From NCBI GenBank assembly GCA_016207365.1, contig JACQPU010000233.1:1-5446 (forward strand): a stretch of 5,446 nt of DNA. The letters run 5' to 3'. This document shows positions 1-5,446 of this stretch, in pieces. The DNA comes from Ignavibacteriales bacterium (lineage in GTDB: Bacteria; Bacteroidota; Ignavibacteria; UBA10030). The first letter of the stretch is position 1; each line of letters starts with the position of its first letter. The notes below the pieces were generated by a model. It was not told where the DNA came from. It saw only the letters and a list, made by a program, of their open reading frames with translations, and made no database searches. The translations under genes were made by a program, and so were the position numbers.

Positions 1-821
1 TCCATCGTGGCCATGGCCAGACCCGCACCGTTCACCATACAGCCAACGTTGCCGTCGAGTTTGATGTAGTTCAGGTTCGATTTAGACGCTTCGACTTCCA
101 GCGGCTCTTCCTCGTCCAGATCACGCAGCCCGGTAAGATCGGGGTGACGAAACAACGCATTATCGTCAAAGTTGATTTTCGCATCCAGCGCCAGCACCGC
201 ACCGTCCTGAGTCAGGATGAGCGGGTTGATTTCAGCCAGGGAGGCATCCGTTGCTTCGTAGGCTTTGTACAACGCCGCCAGGAATTTCATTCCGTTCTTC
301 ATCGCATCGCCTGTCAGACCAAGTCCGAAACAAAGCCTTCTGACTTGAAATGACTGCAAACCCATCCCTGGATCTACAAATTCTTTCAGAATCTTCTCAG
401 GAGTTTCGGCAGCAACTTTTTCGATTTCAACACCCCCCTCCGTTGATGCCATCAGGACATTACGCGAACTTGAGCGATCAAGTGTAATACCAACATAGAG
501 CTCCCGGGCGATGCTCATTCCCTCTTCGATTAAAATTCGCTTGACGATTCGTCCCTCCGGGCCGGTCTGATGTGTAACGAGTCTCATTCCAAGAATTTCG
601 GATGCACGTTGGCGGACTTCTTCAATGCTTCGGGCAAGTTTGACACCACCGCCTTTTCCGCGCCCGCCGGCATGGATCTGGGCTTTCACAACCCACACGG
701 CCCCACCCAGCTGCTCTGCAGCCTTAACTGCCTCGTCAACCGAGAATGCCACGCGTCCTTGCGGAACCGCAACGCCGTATTTTTTGAGAATTTCCTTCGC
801 CTGATACTCATGAATCTTCAT
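1..821 (-). CDS. sucC: Succinyl-CoA synthetase (ADP-forming) subunit beta, C-terminus cut by the window edge
   Basis: SucC is the nucleotide-binding subunit of succinyl-CoA synthetase, the cytoplasmic TCA-cycle enzyme that couples succinyl-CoA cleavage to ATP or GTP formation together with SucD. The visible 273 residues begin MKIHEYQAKEILKKYGV, the usual N-terminus. They hold the ATP-grasp fold with K46 in VVKAQIHAGGRGKGGG, the G53-R54-G55 loop, E99 in LIEEGMS, the metal ligands N199 (EINP) and D213 (ALDAK), and N264 in CMVNGAGLAM. These positions coincide with the well-known E. coli residues without any insertion. The family is about 390 residues long, so roughly 115 to 125 C-terminal residues lie beyond the left edge. 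The ATG is preceded by AAGGG six bases upstream. It is the last visible gene of a probable three-gene unit and follows the DUF2007 gene by 42 bases. A sucD partner would be expected further left but is not visible. Confidence 0.97.
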   Translation of the reverse strand, partial: MKIHEYQAKEILKKYGVAVPQGRVAFSVDEAVKAAEQLGGAVWVVKAQIHAGGRGKGGGVKLARSIEEVRQRASEILGMRLVTHQTGPEGRIVKRILIEEGMSIARELYVGITLDRSSSRNVLMASTEGGVEIEKVAAETPEKILKEFVDPGMGLQSFQVRRLCFGLGLTGDAMKNGMKFLAALYKAYEATDASLAEINPLILTQDGAVLALDAKINFDDNALFRHPDLTGLRDLDEEEPLEVEASKSNLNYIKLDGNVGCMVNGAGLAMATM

Positions 822-827
822 GATCAG

Positions 828-832
828 CCCTT
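828..832 (-). promoter_or_regulatory. Ribosome binding site of sucC
   Basis: AAGGG lies six bases before the sucC ATG on the minus strand. It agrees with the start required by the conserved MKIHEYQAK N-terminus. Confidence 0.6.
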
Positions 833-845
833 AAGAAAGTTCGAT

Positions 846-860
846 CAAATCAACGATTTG
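846..860 (-). other. Small perfect hairpin between the DUF2007 gene and sucC
   Basis: CAAATC and GATTTG form a perfect six-base-pair inverted repeat around a three-base loop, inside the 42-base gap. The stem is AT-rich and is not followed by a T run on the minus strand, so it does not look like an intrinsic terminator. It could be an mRNA processing or stability element, or it could be chance. Confidence 0.3.
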
Positions 861-863
861 CCT

Positions 864-1355
864 TCAAACATTTCCCGCGTCCTTCCACTCGCGACACGAC
901 CGTTCAGCCTCGACATACTCCGGAATAGGCACAAAGACCTTCGCAAGGCGATTCAAAGCCTGACGGGAAAACAAACTGTCTCCGCCACCCTCCCAGACTG
1001 CGGTGTTGGGACCGAAATTCCGCACAACGACATGGAAGCCGGCCGAATCGAGAATCGATTTTACCAGCTCGGCATCATTGATGTCGGGGGATTCAAAGAC
1101 CAGCGCCCAGTCCTGCTCTACTCGGACCGCTGCGTGATCCCTGCAAAACCAGCGCCCGCGCTTTTGCAGCGCGCAAGCCCTGCAGACCAACTGCCTGCAA
1201 ATGATGCATACCGCCACAGCAACAGCGGTTGGATGACGCGCACAGAAGACACTGATCGCTTCGCTCGTGATCTGGCCGCAGTGAGGACAGAAATCACTGT
1301 CCCCTGTCACCTCGCCATCACAATTCGTACATCTCTTATACGCCGACAATTCCAC
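864..1355 (-). CDS. Zinc-ribbon/B-box-like protein with a C-terminal DUF2007 domain, function unknown
   Basis: This is a 163-residue, apparently soluble protein with three parts. Residues 9-26 are a zinc ribbon with knuckles C9-x2-C12 and C23-x2-C26 (CPHCG). Residues 38-74 form a B-box-like zinc cluster: C38-x2-H41, C50-x2-C53, C58-x2-C61 and C71-x2-H74. Residues about 83-147 match the DUF2007 pattern (ALVFESPDINDAELVKSILD, then SAGFHVVVRN), a family often labelled putative signal-transducing protein although no activity is established. There is no signal peptide or membrane span. The start is GTG, directly after a heptamer repeat, with an in-frame TAA five codons upstream. AAAGAG in the penultimate repeat unit lies eight bases from the GTG. 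TTG at codon 3 is an alternative start. It sits between pruA and sucC with gaps of 48 and 42 bases and is probably cotranscribed with them. Binding of zinc and of a protein partner is inference. Confidence 0.85.
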   Translation of the reverse strand: MELSAYKRCTNCDGEVTGDSDFCPHCGQITSEAISVFCARHPTAVAVAVCIICRQLVCRACALQKRGRWFCRDHAAVRVEQDWALVFESPDINDAELVKSILDSAGFHVVVRNFGPNTAVWEGGGDSLFSRQALNRLAKVFVPIPEYVEAERSCREWKDAGNV

Positions 1356-1397
1356 ACTCTTTACTCTTTACTCATCACTGTTTACCGTCTACTCTTC
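1356..1397. repeat. Six imperfect tandem copies of a 7-bp unit (consensus ACTCTTT on the + strand)
   Basis: Reading the plus strand, the units are ACTCTTT, ACTCTTT, ACTCATC, ACTGTTT, ACCGTCT and ACTCTTC. All six begin with AC and the first two are identical. On the coding (minus) strand the consensus is AAAGAGT. The array occupies 42 of the 48 bases between the pruA stop codon and the GTG start of the DUF2007 gene and abuts that GTG exactly. The AAAGAG core resembles a weak Shine-Dalgarno sequence, so a unit may serve as the ribosome binding site. Similar heptamer arrays (STRR sequences) are known in cyanobacteria; no relation is claimed. Confidence 0.75.
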
Positions 1398-1403
1398 GCC
1401 ATC

Positions 1404-2957
1404 CTACTTCACTTCCGAAATCGTTTTCGCCTGCAGGAACAGGAGAAGATAATCCCTCCCTCCGGCTTTCGAATCCGTACCCGACATATTAAAGCCGCCA
1501 AACGGATGGACACCGACGAGAGCGCCTGTGATCTTGCGATTCACATAGAAGTTGCCCACGTGGAATACGCGCTTTGCTTTTTCGATCTTCTTCCGGTTCT
1601 TTGTCCACACCCCGCCTGTAAGACCGAACTCCGTGTTGTTGGCGATCTCGAGCGCGTGATCGAAATCCTTCGCCTTGATCACAGTCAGCACGGGACCGAA
1701 AATCTCTTCCTGGGCAATGCTTGCTTTTGGATCCACGTCAGCAATGACGGTTGGTTCAATGAAATACCCATGACCGCCTGCAGGCTTTCCTCCTGTCACC
1801 AACCTGCCGCCCTCCACCACACCCTTCTGAACGTACTGCATGATCTTCTCCATCGCTCCCTTGTTGATGACCGGACCCATCCAGCTCGATGGATTATCGG
1901 CAGCGCCGATGCTTATGGCCCGGGTTTTTTCCGTTACGAGGTCCACGAAACGATCATAGACCTTTTCTACAACGATAGCCCGTGAAGCCGCCGAGCATTT
2001 TTGCCCCTGATAGCCGAACGCCGACGCGACTGTTGCCTGCGCAGCCGCTTCCAGATCGCTTTGGTCATCGATGACAATCGCATCCTTCCCCCCCATCTCG
2101 GCCACAACGCGCTTGAGCCAGATCTGCCCGGGCTGAACCTTGGATGCCAGTTCGTTGATGTGGACGCCCACTTCCTTGGAACCTGTGAACGAAACGAATC
2201 GCGTTTTCGGGTGGGAAATGAGGGTTTCTCCGACCGATCCCCCGGGACCTGTTATGAAATTGATGACCCCATCGGGCAATCCGATCTCACGCATCAGGTT
2301 GAAAAACATCCAGCCGGTCAACGGAGAATCACTCGAAGGTTTCAAAACCACTGTGTTGCCGGTTACGACCGCAGCCGAAGTCATGCCGGTCAGAATTGCC
2401 AACGCGAAGTTCCACGGCGGCACCACGACGCCTGCACCCAGCGGAATATAAACGAGCTCGTTTTTCTCCTTGGGGTGCTTATGCACGGGTTGCTTCGCAG
2501 CGTAGCGAAGCATCTCCCGTCCGTAAAACTCCATGAAGTCAATGGCCTCGGCAGTGTCGGCATCCGCTTCGGGCCATGATTTGCCGACCTCATTGATCAA
2601 GACGGCGCTGAACTCATGCTTTCGCTTGCGCATAAGCCTGGCGGCCTTGAACAAATAGTCCGCTCGCTTCCTCGGATCCACCCACCTCCATCGCTCGAAG
2701 GTTTCCGATGCTGCTTCAATCGCTTTGCGGGCGATCGTTTGATCCGCCTTTTGGAACACCGCTACAACTTCCGAAGGGTTGGAGGGATTGTATGATTTGA
2801 GTTTATCCGTTGTCCAGACTTCCTGCCCACCGACAATAATCGGAAATTCCTGCCCGAGCCGGCCTTTCACAGTCTCCAGAGCATGCTCCATTGCCTTCCG
2901 GTTTGCGGGTTTTAAGAAGTCAGTCAACGGTTCATTTTTAAATGCGGGGATTGCCAT
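1404..2957 (-). CDS. pruA: L-glutamate gamma-semialdehyde (1-pyrroline-5-carboxylate) dehydrogenase, Bacillus RocA type
   Basis: The product oxidises L-glutamate gamma-semialdehyde, which is in equilibrium with 1-pyrroline-5-carboxylate, to glutamate with NAD+. This is the second step of proline catabolism and the last of arginine catabolism, in the cytoplasm. The 517 residues match the usual length of the monofunctional enzyme, and no proline dehydrogenase domain is fused. Visible ALDH landmarks are PPWNFALAI (180-188), K206 in VVLKPSSDSP, the FTGS turn (257-260), the general base E287 in VAEMGGKDA, the nucleophile C321 in GYQGQKCSAASRA, EEIFGPV (417-423), and the C-terminal GGFNMSGTDSKAGGRDYL substrate loop typical of this subfamily. 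The ATG at 2957 was chosen because AAAGGTG lies five bases upstream and MAIPAFKNEP resembles known N-termini. A GTG at 2996 would add 13 residues but lacks a ribosome site. It is the first gene of the leftward unit. A proline dehydrogenase is not visible. Confidence 0.96.
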   Translation of the reverse strand: MAIPAFKNEPLTDFLKPANRKAMEHALETVKGRLGQEFPIIVGGQEVWTTDKLKSYNPSNPSEVVAVFQKADQTIARKAIEAASETFERWRWVDPRKRADYLFKAARLMRKRKHEFSAVLINEVGKSWPEADADTAEAIDFMEFYGREMLRYAAKQPVHKHPKEKNELVYIPLGAGVVVPPWNFALAILTGMTSAAVVTGNTVVLKPSSDSPLTGWMFFNLMREIGLPDGVINFITGPGGSVGETLISHPKTRFVSFTGSKEVGVHINELASKVQPGQIWLKRVVAEMGGKDAIVIDDQSDLEAAAQATVASAFGYQGQKCSAASRAIVVEKVYDRFVDLVTEKTRAISIGAADNPSSWMGPVINKGAMEKIMQYVQKGVVEGGRLVTGGKPAGGHGYFIEPTVIADVDPKASIAQEEIFGPVLTVIKAKDFDHALEIANNTEFGLTGGVWTKNRKKIEKAKRVFHVGNFYVNRKITGALVGVHPFGGFNMSGTDSKAGGRDYLLLFLQAKTISEVK

Positions 2958-2962
2958 AATTG

Positions 2963-2969
2963 CACCTTT
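2963..2969 (-). promoter_or_regulatory. Ribosome binding site deciding the pruA start
   Basis: AAAGGTG stands five bases before the ATG at 2957 on the minus strand. The alternative GTG start 39 bases further upstream has nothing comparable in front of it. Confidence 0.6.
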
Positions 2970-3011
2970 GAAATCGATGGAAAGATAATCGAACACGTCA
3001 AGTTAGGGGGA

Positions 3012-3035
3012 TTTTTCCTGAAATTCCAGAAAAGA
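3012..3035. promoter_or_regulatory. Imperfect 24-bp palindrome in the divergent intergenic region, possible operator
   Basis: The dyad is centred between 3023 and 3024 around CTGAAATTCCAG and flanked by T and A runs. Nine of twelve base pairs are symmetric. It lies between the divergent pruA and luxR-like genes, 54 bases from the start of the regulator. Such a position suits an operator shared by both genes. Assignment to any particular protein, including the adjacent LuxR-type regulator, is speculative. Confidence 0.3.
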
Positions 3036-3088
3036 GGGGCACACTTTCCTCTGACTCCTGTTTTGAGTATTTTCACCAGCCCAAGTGA

Positions 3089-3523
3089 ATGCGCTCTTCG
3101 GTTCGAAATACCATCCTTCTGTACGGTTCCGCCATGGCGGCTCTCTTCACGGGTCTCAAACTCGTGGAATACCGCTTCCTCGTGAAGGACCTTTCTCTGG
3201 AAATTCTCCTCGGCGTTGTCGCCCTCGTGTTTGCCGCGGTGGGAGTCTGGGCAGGACGACGCCTGAGCCGGCAGAGAATCATTACAGGAGATCCAGACTT
3301 CCGACCCAACCAGCAGGAACTCGACCGTCTGCACATAAGCCGGAGGGAATTAGAGGTGCTTGAAATGATGGCTCGCGGATTATCCAACAAGGAAATTGCT
3401 GACACACTTTACATCTCCTTGAGCACCGTTAAAACCCATACTTCAAACCTTTTTCAAAAACTCGAGGCTGGCCGGAGAACGCAGGCATTGCGGCGCGCAC
3501 GCGAACTTGGCCTGATTCCCTGA
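3089..3523 (+). CDS. Membrane-anchored LuxR/GerE-type helix-turn-helix regulator
   Basis: This 144-residue protein joins two predicted N-terminal membrane spans (about residues 8-30 and 38-57, the second being EILLGVVALVFAAVGVWAG) to a C-terminal LuxR-type HTH (about 82-144). The HTH shows the family pattern clearly: SRRELEVLEMMARGLSNKEI, then the recognition helix around SLSTVKTHTSNLFQKL (110-125). There is no phospho-receiver domain or autoinducer-binding domain, so the protein is not a standard response regulator. It would act as a DNA-binding domain tethered to the cytoplasmic face of the membrane. An in-frame TGA lies immediately before the ATG, so no upstream start is possible. No strong Shine-Dalgarno sequence is present, as is common in Bacteroidota. 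The DUF4199 gene follows 104 bases later on the same strand and is a likely partner, perhaps sensing or sequestering the regulator. The target genes are unknown. Confidence 0.9.
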   Translation: MRSSVRNTILLYGSAMAALFTGLKLVEYRFLVKDLSLEILLGVVALVFAAVGVWAGRRLSRQRIITGDPDFRPNQQELDRLHISRRELEVLEMMARGLSNKEIADTLYISLSTVKTHTSNLFQKLEAGRRTQALRRARELGLIP

Positions 3524-3539
3524 TCCTCCATACGGAGGA
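3524..3539 (+). other. Perfect hairpin pairing TCCTCC with GGAGGA just after the luxR-like stop codon
   Basis: TCCTCC (3524-3529) and GGAGGA (3534-3539) form a six-base-pair stem with the four-base loop ATAC. The left arm starts at the base after the TGA stop. The right arm is a strong Shine-Dalgarno match placed four bases before a GTG at 3544, so folding would hide that ribosome site. No T run follows, so it is not an intrinsic terminator. Confidence 0.5.
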
Positions 3540-3616
3540 ACATGTGCAGCCGCCGGAAAAATCATCCTTTCGGCTGATGCGAAACGGAATCATTCCTGAG
3601 TATCTTGAAGAAAAAA

Positions 3617-3623
3617 AAGGAGG
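3617..3623 (+). promoter_or_regulatory. Ribosome binding site of the DUF4199 gene
   Basis: AAGGAGG lies four bases before the ATG at 3628 and directly follows a run of As. It is the strongest Shine-Dalgarno match in the window and supports the ATG as the main start of the DUF4199 protein. Confidence 0.75.
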
Positions 3624-3627
3624 TTCC

Positions 3628-4167
3628 ATGCGTAGATTCGTACTCACCTATGGACTCATCTCGGGCGGCATTATCATAGTGCTCGGATTCATCAACACGA
3701 ACCTGTGGAAAGCCGGAGTGGTCAATTTTGACAACGCGGAGATCATTGGCTATGCCAGCATGTTGATCGCCCTGTCCATGGTGTTTTTTGGCATCAAGGC
3801 TTTCCGTGATCGACATCAGGGCGGAGTTGTGCGATTCGGAAAGGCGTTTCTCGTCGGCCTGCTTATTACGCTTGTTGCATCCTCGGTCTATGTTGCCGGA
3901 TGGGAGGTCTATTGGCAAATGGATGATGAGCTCCGGCGGACCTTCATGGATCGGTACACGGAACATGTGATAGAGAAACTCCGGGCGGAAGGGACACGAG
4001 ACGAGGAAATCCAAGCGCGGCGCGAAGAAATGGATCACATGAAAGAGCTTTACAACGTTCGCATCCTGCGCCTTGCCTTCACCCTCGTTGAAATCCTTCC
4101 CGTCGGACTCCTGGTGACGTTGGTGAGCGCCGCGATTCTCCGACGGAAAGAATTTCTTCCGGGTTGA
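3628..4167 (+). CDS. DUF4199-family four-helix membrane protein
   Basis: This is a 179-residue integral membrane protein with four predicted spans at about 6-23, 37-57, 72-93 and 147-170. A long charged segment (98-142), rich in E, R and D and probably helical, lies between spans 3 and 4. The layout, the opening MRRFVLTYGLISGGI and the FRDRHQGG-x-V-x-FGKAF loop after span 2 match the DUF4199 family, which is common in Bacteroidota and has no established function. The ATG was chosen for its AAGGAGG site and because it gives the usual DUF4199 N-terminus. A GTG at 3544 with its own GGAGGA would add 28 polar residues in frame. Its position downstream of a membrane-tethered LuxR-type regulator suggests that the two proteins interact in the membrane. 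That is inference. The gene ends 14 bases from the stop of the convergent hydrolase gene. Confidence 0.85.
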   Translation: MRRFVLTYGLISGGIIIVLGFINTNLWKAGVVNFDNAEIIGYASMLIALSMVFFGIKAFRDRHQGGVVRFGKAFLVGLLITLVASSVYVAGWEVYWQMDDELRRTFMDRYTEHVIEKLRAEGTRDEEIQARREEMDHMKELYNVRILRLAFTLVEILPVGLLVTLVSAAILRRKEFLPG

Positions 4168-4181
4168 CGATGGTGTGACGG

Positions 4182-5446
4182 TTAGTTGCCGCCACCGAGG
4201 GCCTCGTAGATCGCGTCATGAACGCGGGGGCGTATATCGAAGATCTTTGATTGTGCGCGGGAAGGATAAACGCGGTTCGTCAGAAAAATGATGATGAGAT
4301 TTTTCTCGGGATCGCACACAATCGAGGTTCCCGTGAATCCCGTATGAAGGTACGTTTGGGGGGAAGCATGTTTTCCCGAAATCGATCGACCCATCGATCG
4401 CGTATCCCAGCCAATCGCCCTGCTACTTGTCGACGAAACTTGCCGCGTGAATCGACTCACAGTCTCCTCCTGTATATACCGTGTTCCGCCATAGCTTCCG
4501 CCGTTCAACAGCATCTGCATGATCACAGCAAGATCGGAGGCAGTCGAAAAGAGTCCCGCGTGTCCCGAAACACCGCCAAGGACGGCAGCGTTCTCGTCGT
4601 GAACACGACCCTGGACAGGCCTGTTTGTTTTTTTCCAATAGTTATCAACTTCAGCGGGAGCGATCGCCGTCCGGCGCCAGGAAGGCGGATTGAACATTGT
4701 CCGTCGCATGCCGAGCGGACGGAAGAATACGGAGTCCACATAACGATCGAGCGGCGTTCCGGTTACCCGCTCAATGATCTTCCCAAGGGTTATGAAACCG
4801 AGGTCGCTGTAAACCGTCGAGTCGCCTGCTCGGTAGGTCGGTTCCATCGCATAGATCGAATCCATGACGCATTCCGGCGTTGCACAGAATTCATAGAACT
4901 TCCGCCACGCAGGCAAGCCGCTGTTATGGATCATGAGGTTCAGTACGGTGATCCGCTCCTTACCCTTCTGACCGAATTGCGGAAGATACCGCACAACCGG
5001 TTCCTCCAGCTTGATCATCCCTTCATCAACCAGCCGCATGACTGCATTCGTCGTTGCGGTAACCTTCGTCAGTGACGCAAGGTCAAACAACGTACTATCG
5101 TCAATGAGAGGAGAGTACGGATTGTAGGTGTGCATGCCGTACGACTTCCGGTGCACGATGATGCCATTCCGCGCCACCACGAGCTGTGCCCCCGGAAACG
5201 CGCTGTCGCGGATGGCAGTTGTTATAACTCCATCGACACGGGCAAACGCGCGCGCAGTAAAACCAGCTTCAGTCGGGTCTCCGCGCCGCAATGAGACCTT
5301 GGGATACCGGACACCTGACCCATAAGGATAAACTCCAGGAAGCGTGATCGGGAGGGTCCCAAGCGCGGGCTCTTCGCCAAAAATGACTTCGGCAGTGGCG
5401 TCAACAACGACTGAAGATCCGCTGTATGCGCACACATAGGTATCCA
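4182..5446 (-). CDS. GH3 (NagZ-like) glycosidase fused to a beta-lactamase-like serine hydrolase, N-terminus cut by the window edge
   Basis: The frame is open to the right edge; 420 residues are visible, beginning DTYVCAYSGSS. Residues about 1-44 match the end of a GH3 beta-N-acetylglucosaminidase C-terminal domain (AEVIFGEEPALGTLPITLPG, then VYPYGSG). After a linker, residues about 65-415 form a class C beta-lactamase/PBP-type domain: nucleophile and general base S124-L-T-K127, Y212-S-D in the place of YxN, and H367-T-G-F-T-G in the place of KTG. GH3-serine hydrolase fusions of roughly 1000 residues are known from Bacteroidota, so perhaps 550-600 residues, including the GH3 catalytic barrel and any signal peptide, lie off the window. 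Such proteins are thought to act on cell-wall material: the GH3 part would remove GlcNAc and the second domain may act as a peptidase or esterase. The actual substrate is not shown by the sequence. An isolated GTG at codon 4 is not the true start. Confidence 0.9.
   Translation of the reverse strand, partial: DTYVCAYSGSSVVVDATAEVIFGEEPALGTLPITLPGVYPYGSGVRYPKVSLRRGDPTEAGFTARAFARVDGVITTAIRDSAFPGAQLVVARNGIIVHRKSYGMHTYNPYSPLIDDSTLFDLASLTKVTATTNAVMRLVDEGMIKLEEPVVRYLPQFGQKGKERITVLNLMIHNSGLPAWRKFYEFCATPECVMDSIYAMEPTYRAGDSTVYSDLGFITLGKIIERVTGTPLDRYVDSVFFRPLGMRRTMFNPPSWRRTAIAPAEVDNYWKKTNRPVQGRVHDENAAVLGGVSGHAGLFSTASDLAVIMQMLLNGGSYGGTRYIQEETVSRFTRQVSSTSSRAIGWDTRSMGRSISGKHASPQTYLHTGFTGTSIVCDPEKNLIIIFLTNRVYPSRAQSKIFDIRPRVHDAIYEALGGGN

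Noticed and set aside
570..1985. 471-codon open frame on the plus strand
   Set aside because: It lies opposite sucC, the DUF2007 gene and pruA, all of which carry clear family motifs on the minus strand. Its translation shows no recognisable domain, and it crosses two intergenic gaps.
2001..2579. 192-codon open frame on the plus strand
   Set aside because: It lies wholly opposite the pruA coding region, which includes the catalytic motifs. Its composition is that of an antisense shadow.
2973..3001. Possible sigma-70 promoter for pruA with TTGACG as the -35 box
   Set aside because: At 17-base spacing the -10 position reads ATCGAT, matching only two of six consensus bases. FCB-group promoters also have a different consensus, so it was not called.
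3562..4038. 158-codon open frame on the minus strand
   Set aside because: It is antisense to the DUF4199 gene, which has a strong ribosome site and a coherent pattern of four membrane spans.
4144..4181. Possible terminator between the convergent genes
   Set aside because: Only 14 bases separate the stop codons. The GGAA/TTCC symmetry near 4144-4159 is short, imperfect and within the coding region, with no T run after it.
4381..4400. Direct repeat of ATCGATCG separated by four bases
   Set aside because: It lies inside the hydrolase coding region and encodes the similar tetrapeptides RSMG and RSIS. It is short and shows no sign of being regulatory.
4657..4664. GCGATCGC octamer resembling the cyanobacterial HIP1 site
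   Set aside because: It is a single copy inside a coding region. HIP1 is meaningful only when greatly over-represented, and nothing else here suggests a cyanobacterium.
4251..5075. 274-codon open frame on the plus strand
   Set aside because: It lies opposite the beta-lactamase-like domain, whose SLTK, YSD and HTG motifs fix the minus strand as coding. No domain is recognisable in the plus-strand product.

Overview
The window looks like chromosomal DNA from a bacterium with a middling GC content. It is most probably a member of the Bacteroidota/Chlorobiota/Ignavibacteria (FCB) branch. That placement is an inference from the company of genes: a small LuxR-type regulator with two membrane spans next to a DUF4199 membrane protein, and a GH3-glycosidase/beta-lactamase-like fusion. 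There is no RNA gene, CRISPR array, insertion sequence or phage gene in view.

Left part (1-2957, minus strand): three codirectional genes read right to left with gaps of only 48 and 42 bases, so probably one transcript. The first encodes a Bacillus-type 1-pyrroline-5-carboxylate dehydrogenase (PruA/RocA). The second is a small zinc-ribbon + B-box-like + DUF2007 protein of unknown function. The third is sucC, the beta subunit of succinyl-CoA synthetase, cut by the left edge. The two enzymes are linked in metabolism: the dehydrogenase yields glutamate, which enters the TCA cycle as 2-oxoglutarate two steps before succinyl-CoA. The 48-base gap before the DUF2007 gene is almost entirely six imperfect copies of a 7-base unit ending directly at a GTG start.

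Middle (2958-3088): a divergent intergenic region of 131 bases containing an AT-rich imperfect palindrome, the best operator candidate here. No convincing promoter could be picked by eye.

Right-centre (3089-4167, plus strand): a two-gene unit encoding a membrane-tethered LuxR/GerE-type DNA-binding protein and a four-helix DUF4199 membrane protein. The 104-base gap holds a perfect hairpin made of anti-Shine-Dalgarno and Shine-Dalgarno-like sequence, and there are two possible in-frame starts for the second gene. This pair is the most likely place for a poorly described regulatory system.

Right end (4182-5446, minus strand): the C-terminal part of a large protein running off the right edge. 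It carries the tail of a GH3 (NagZ-like) glycosidase fused to a serine beta-lactamase/PBP-like hydrolase domain with SLTK, YSD and HTG motifs. It converges on the DUF4199 gene with only 14 bases between the stop codons. All substantial reading frames opposite these genes were judged to be shadows.
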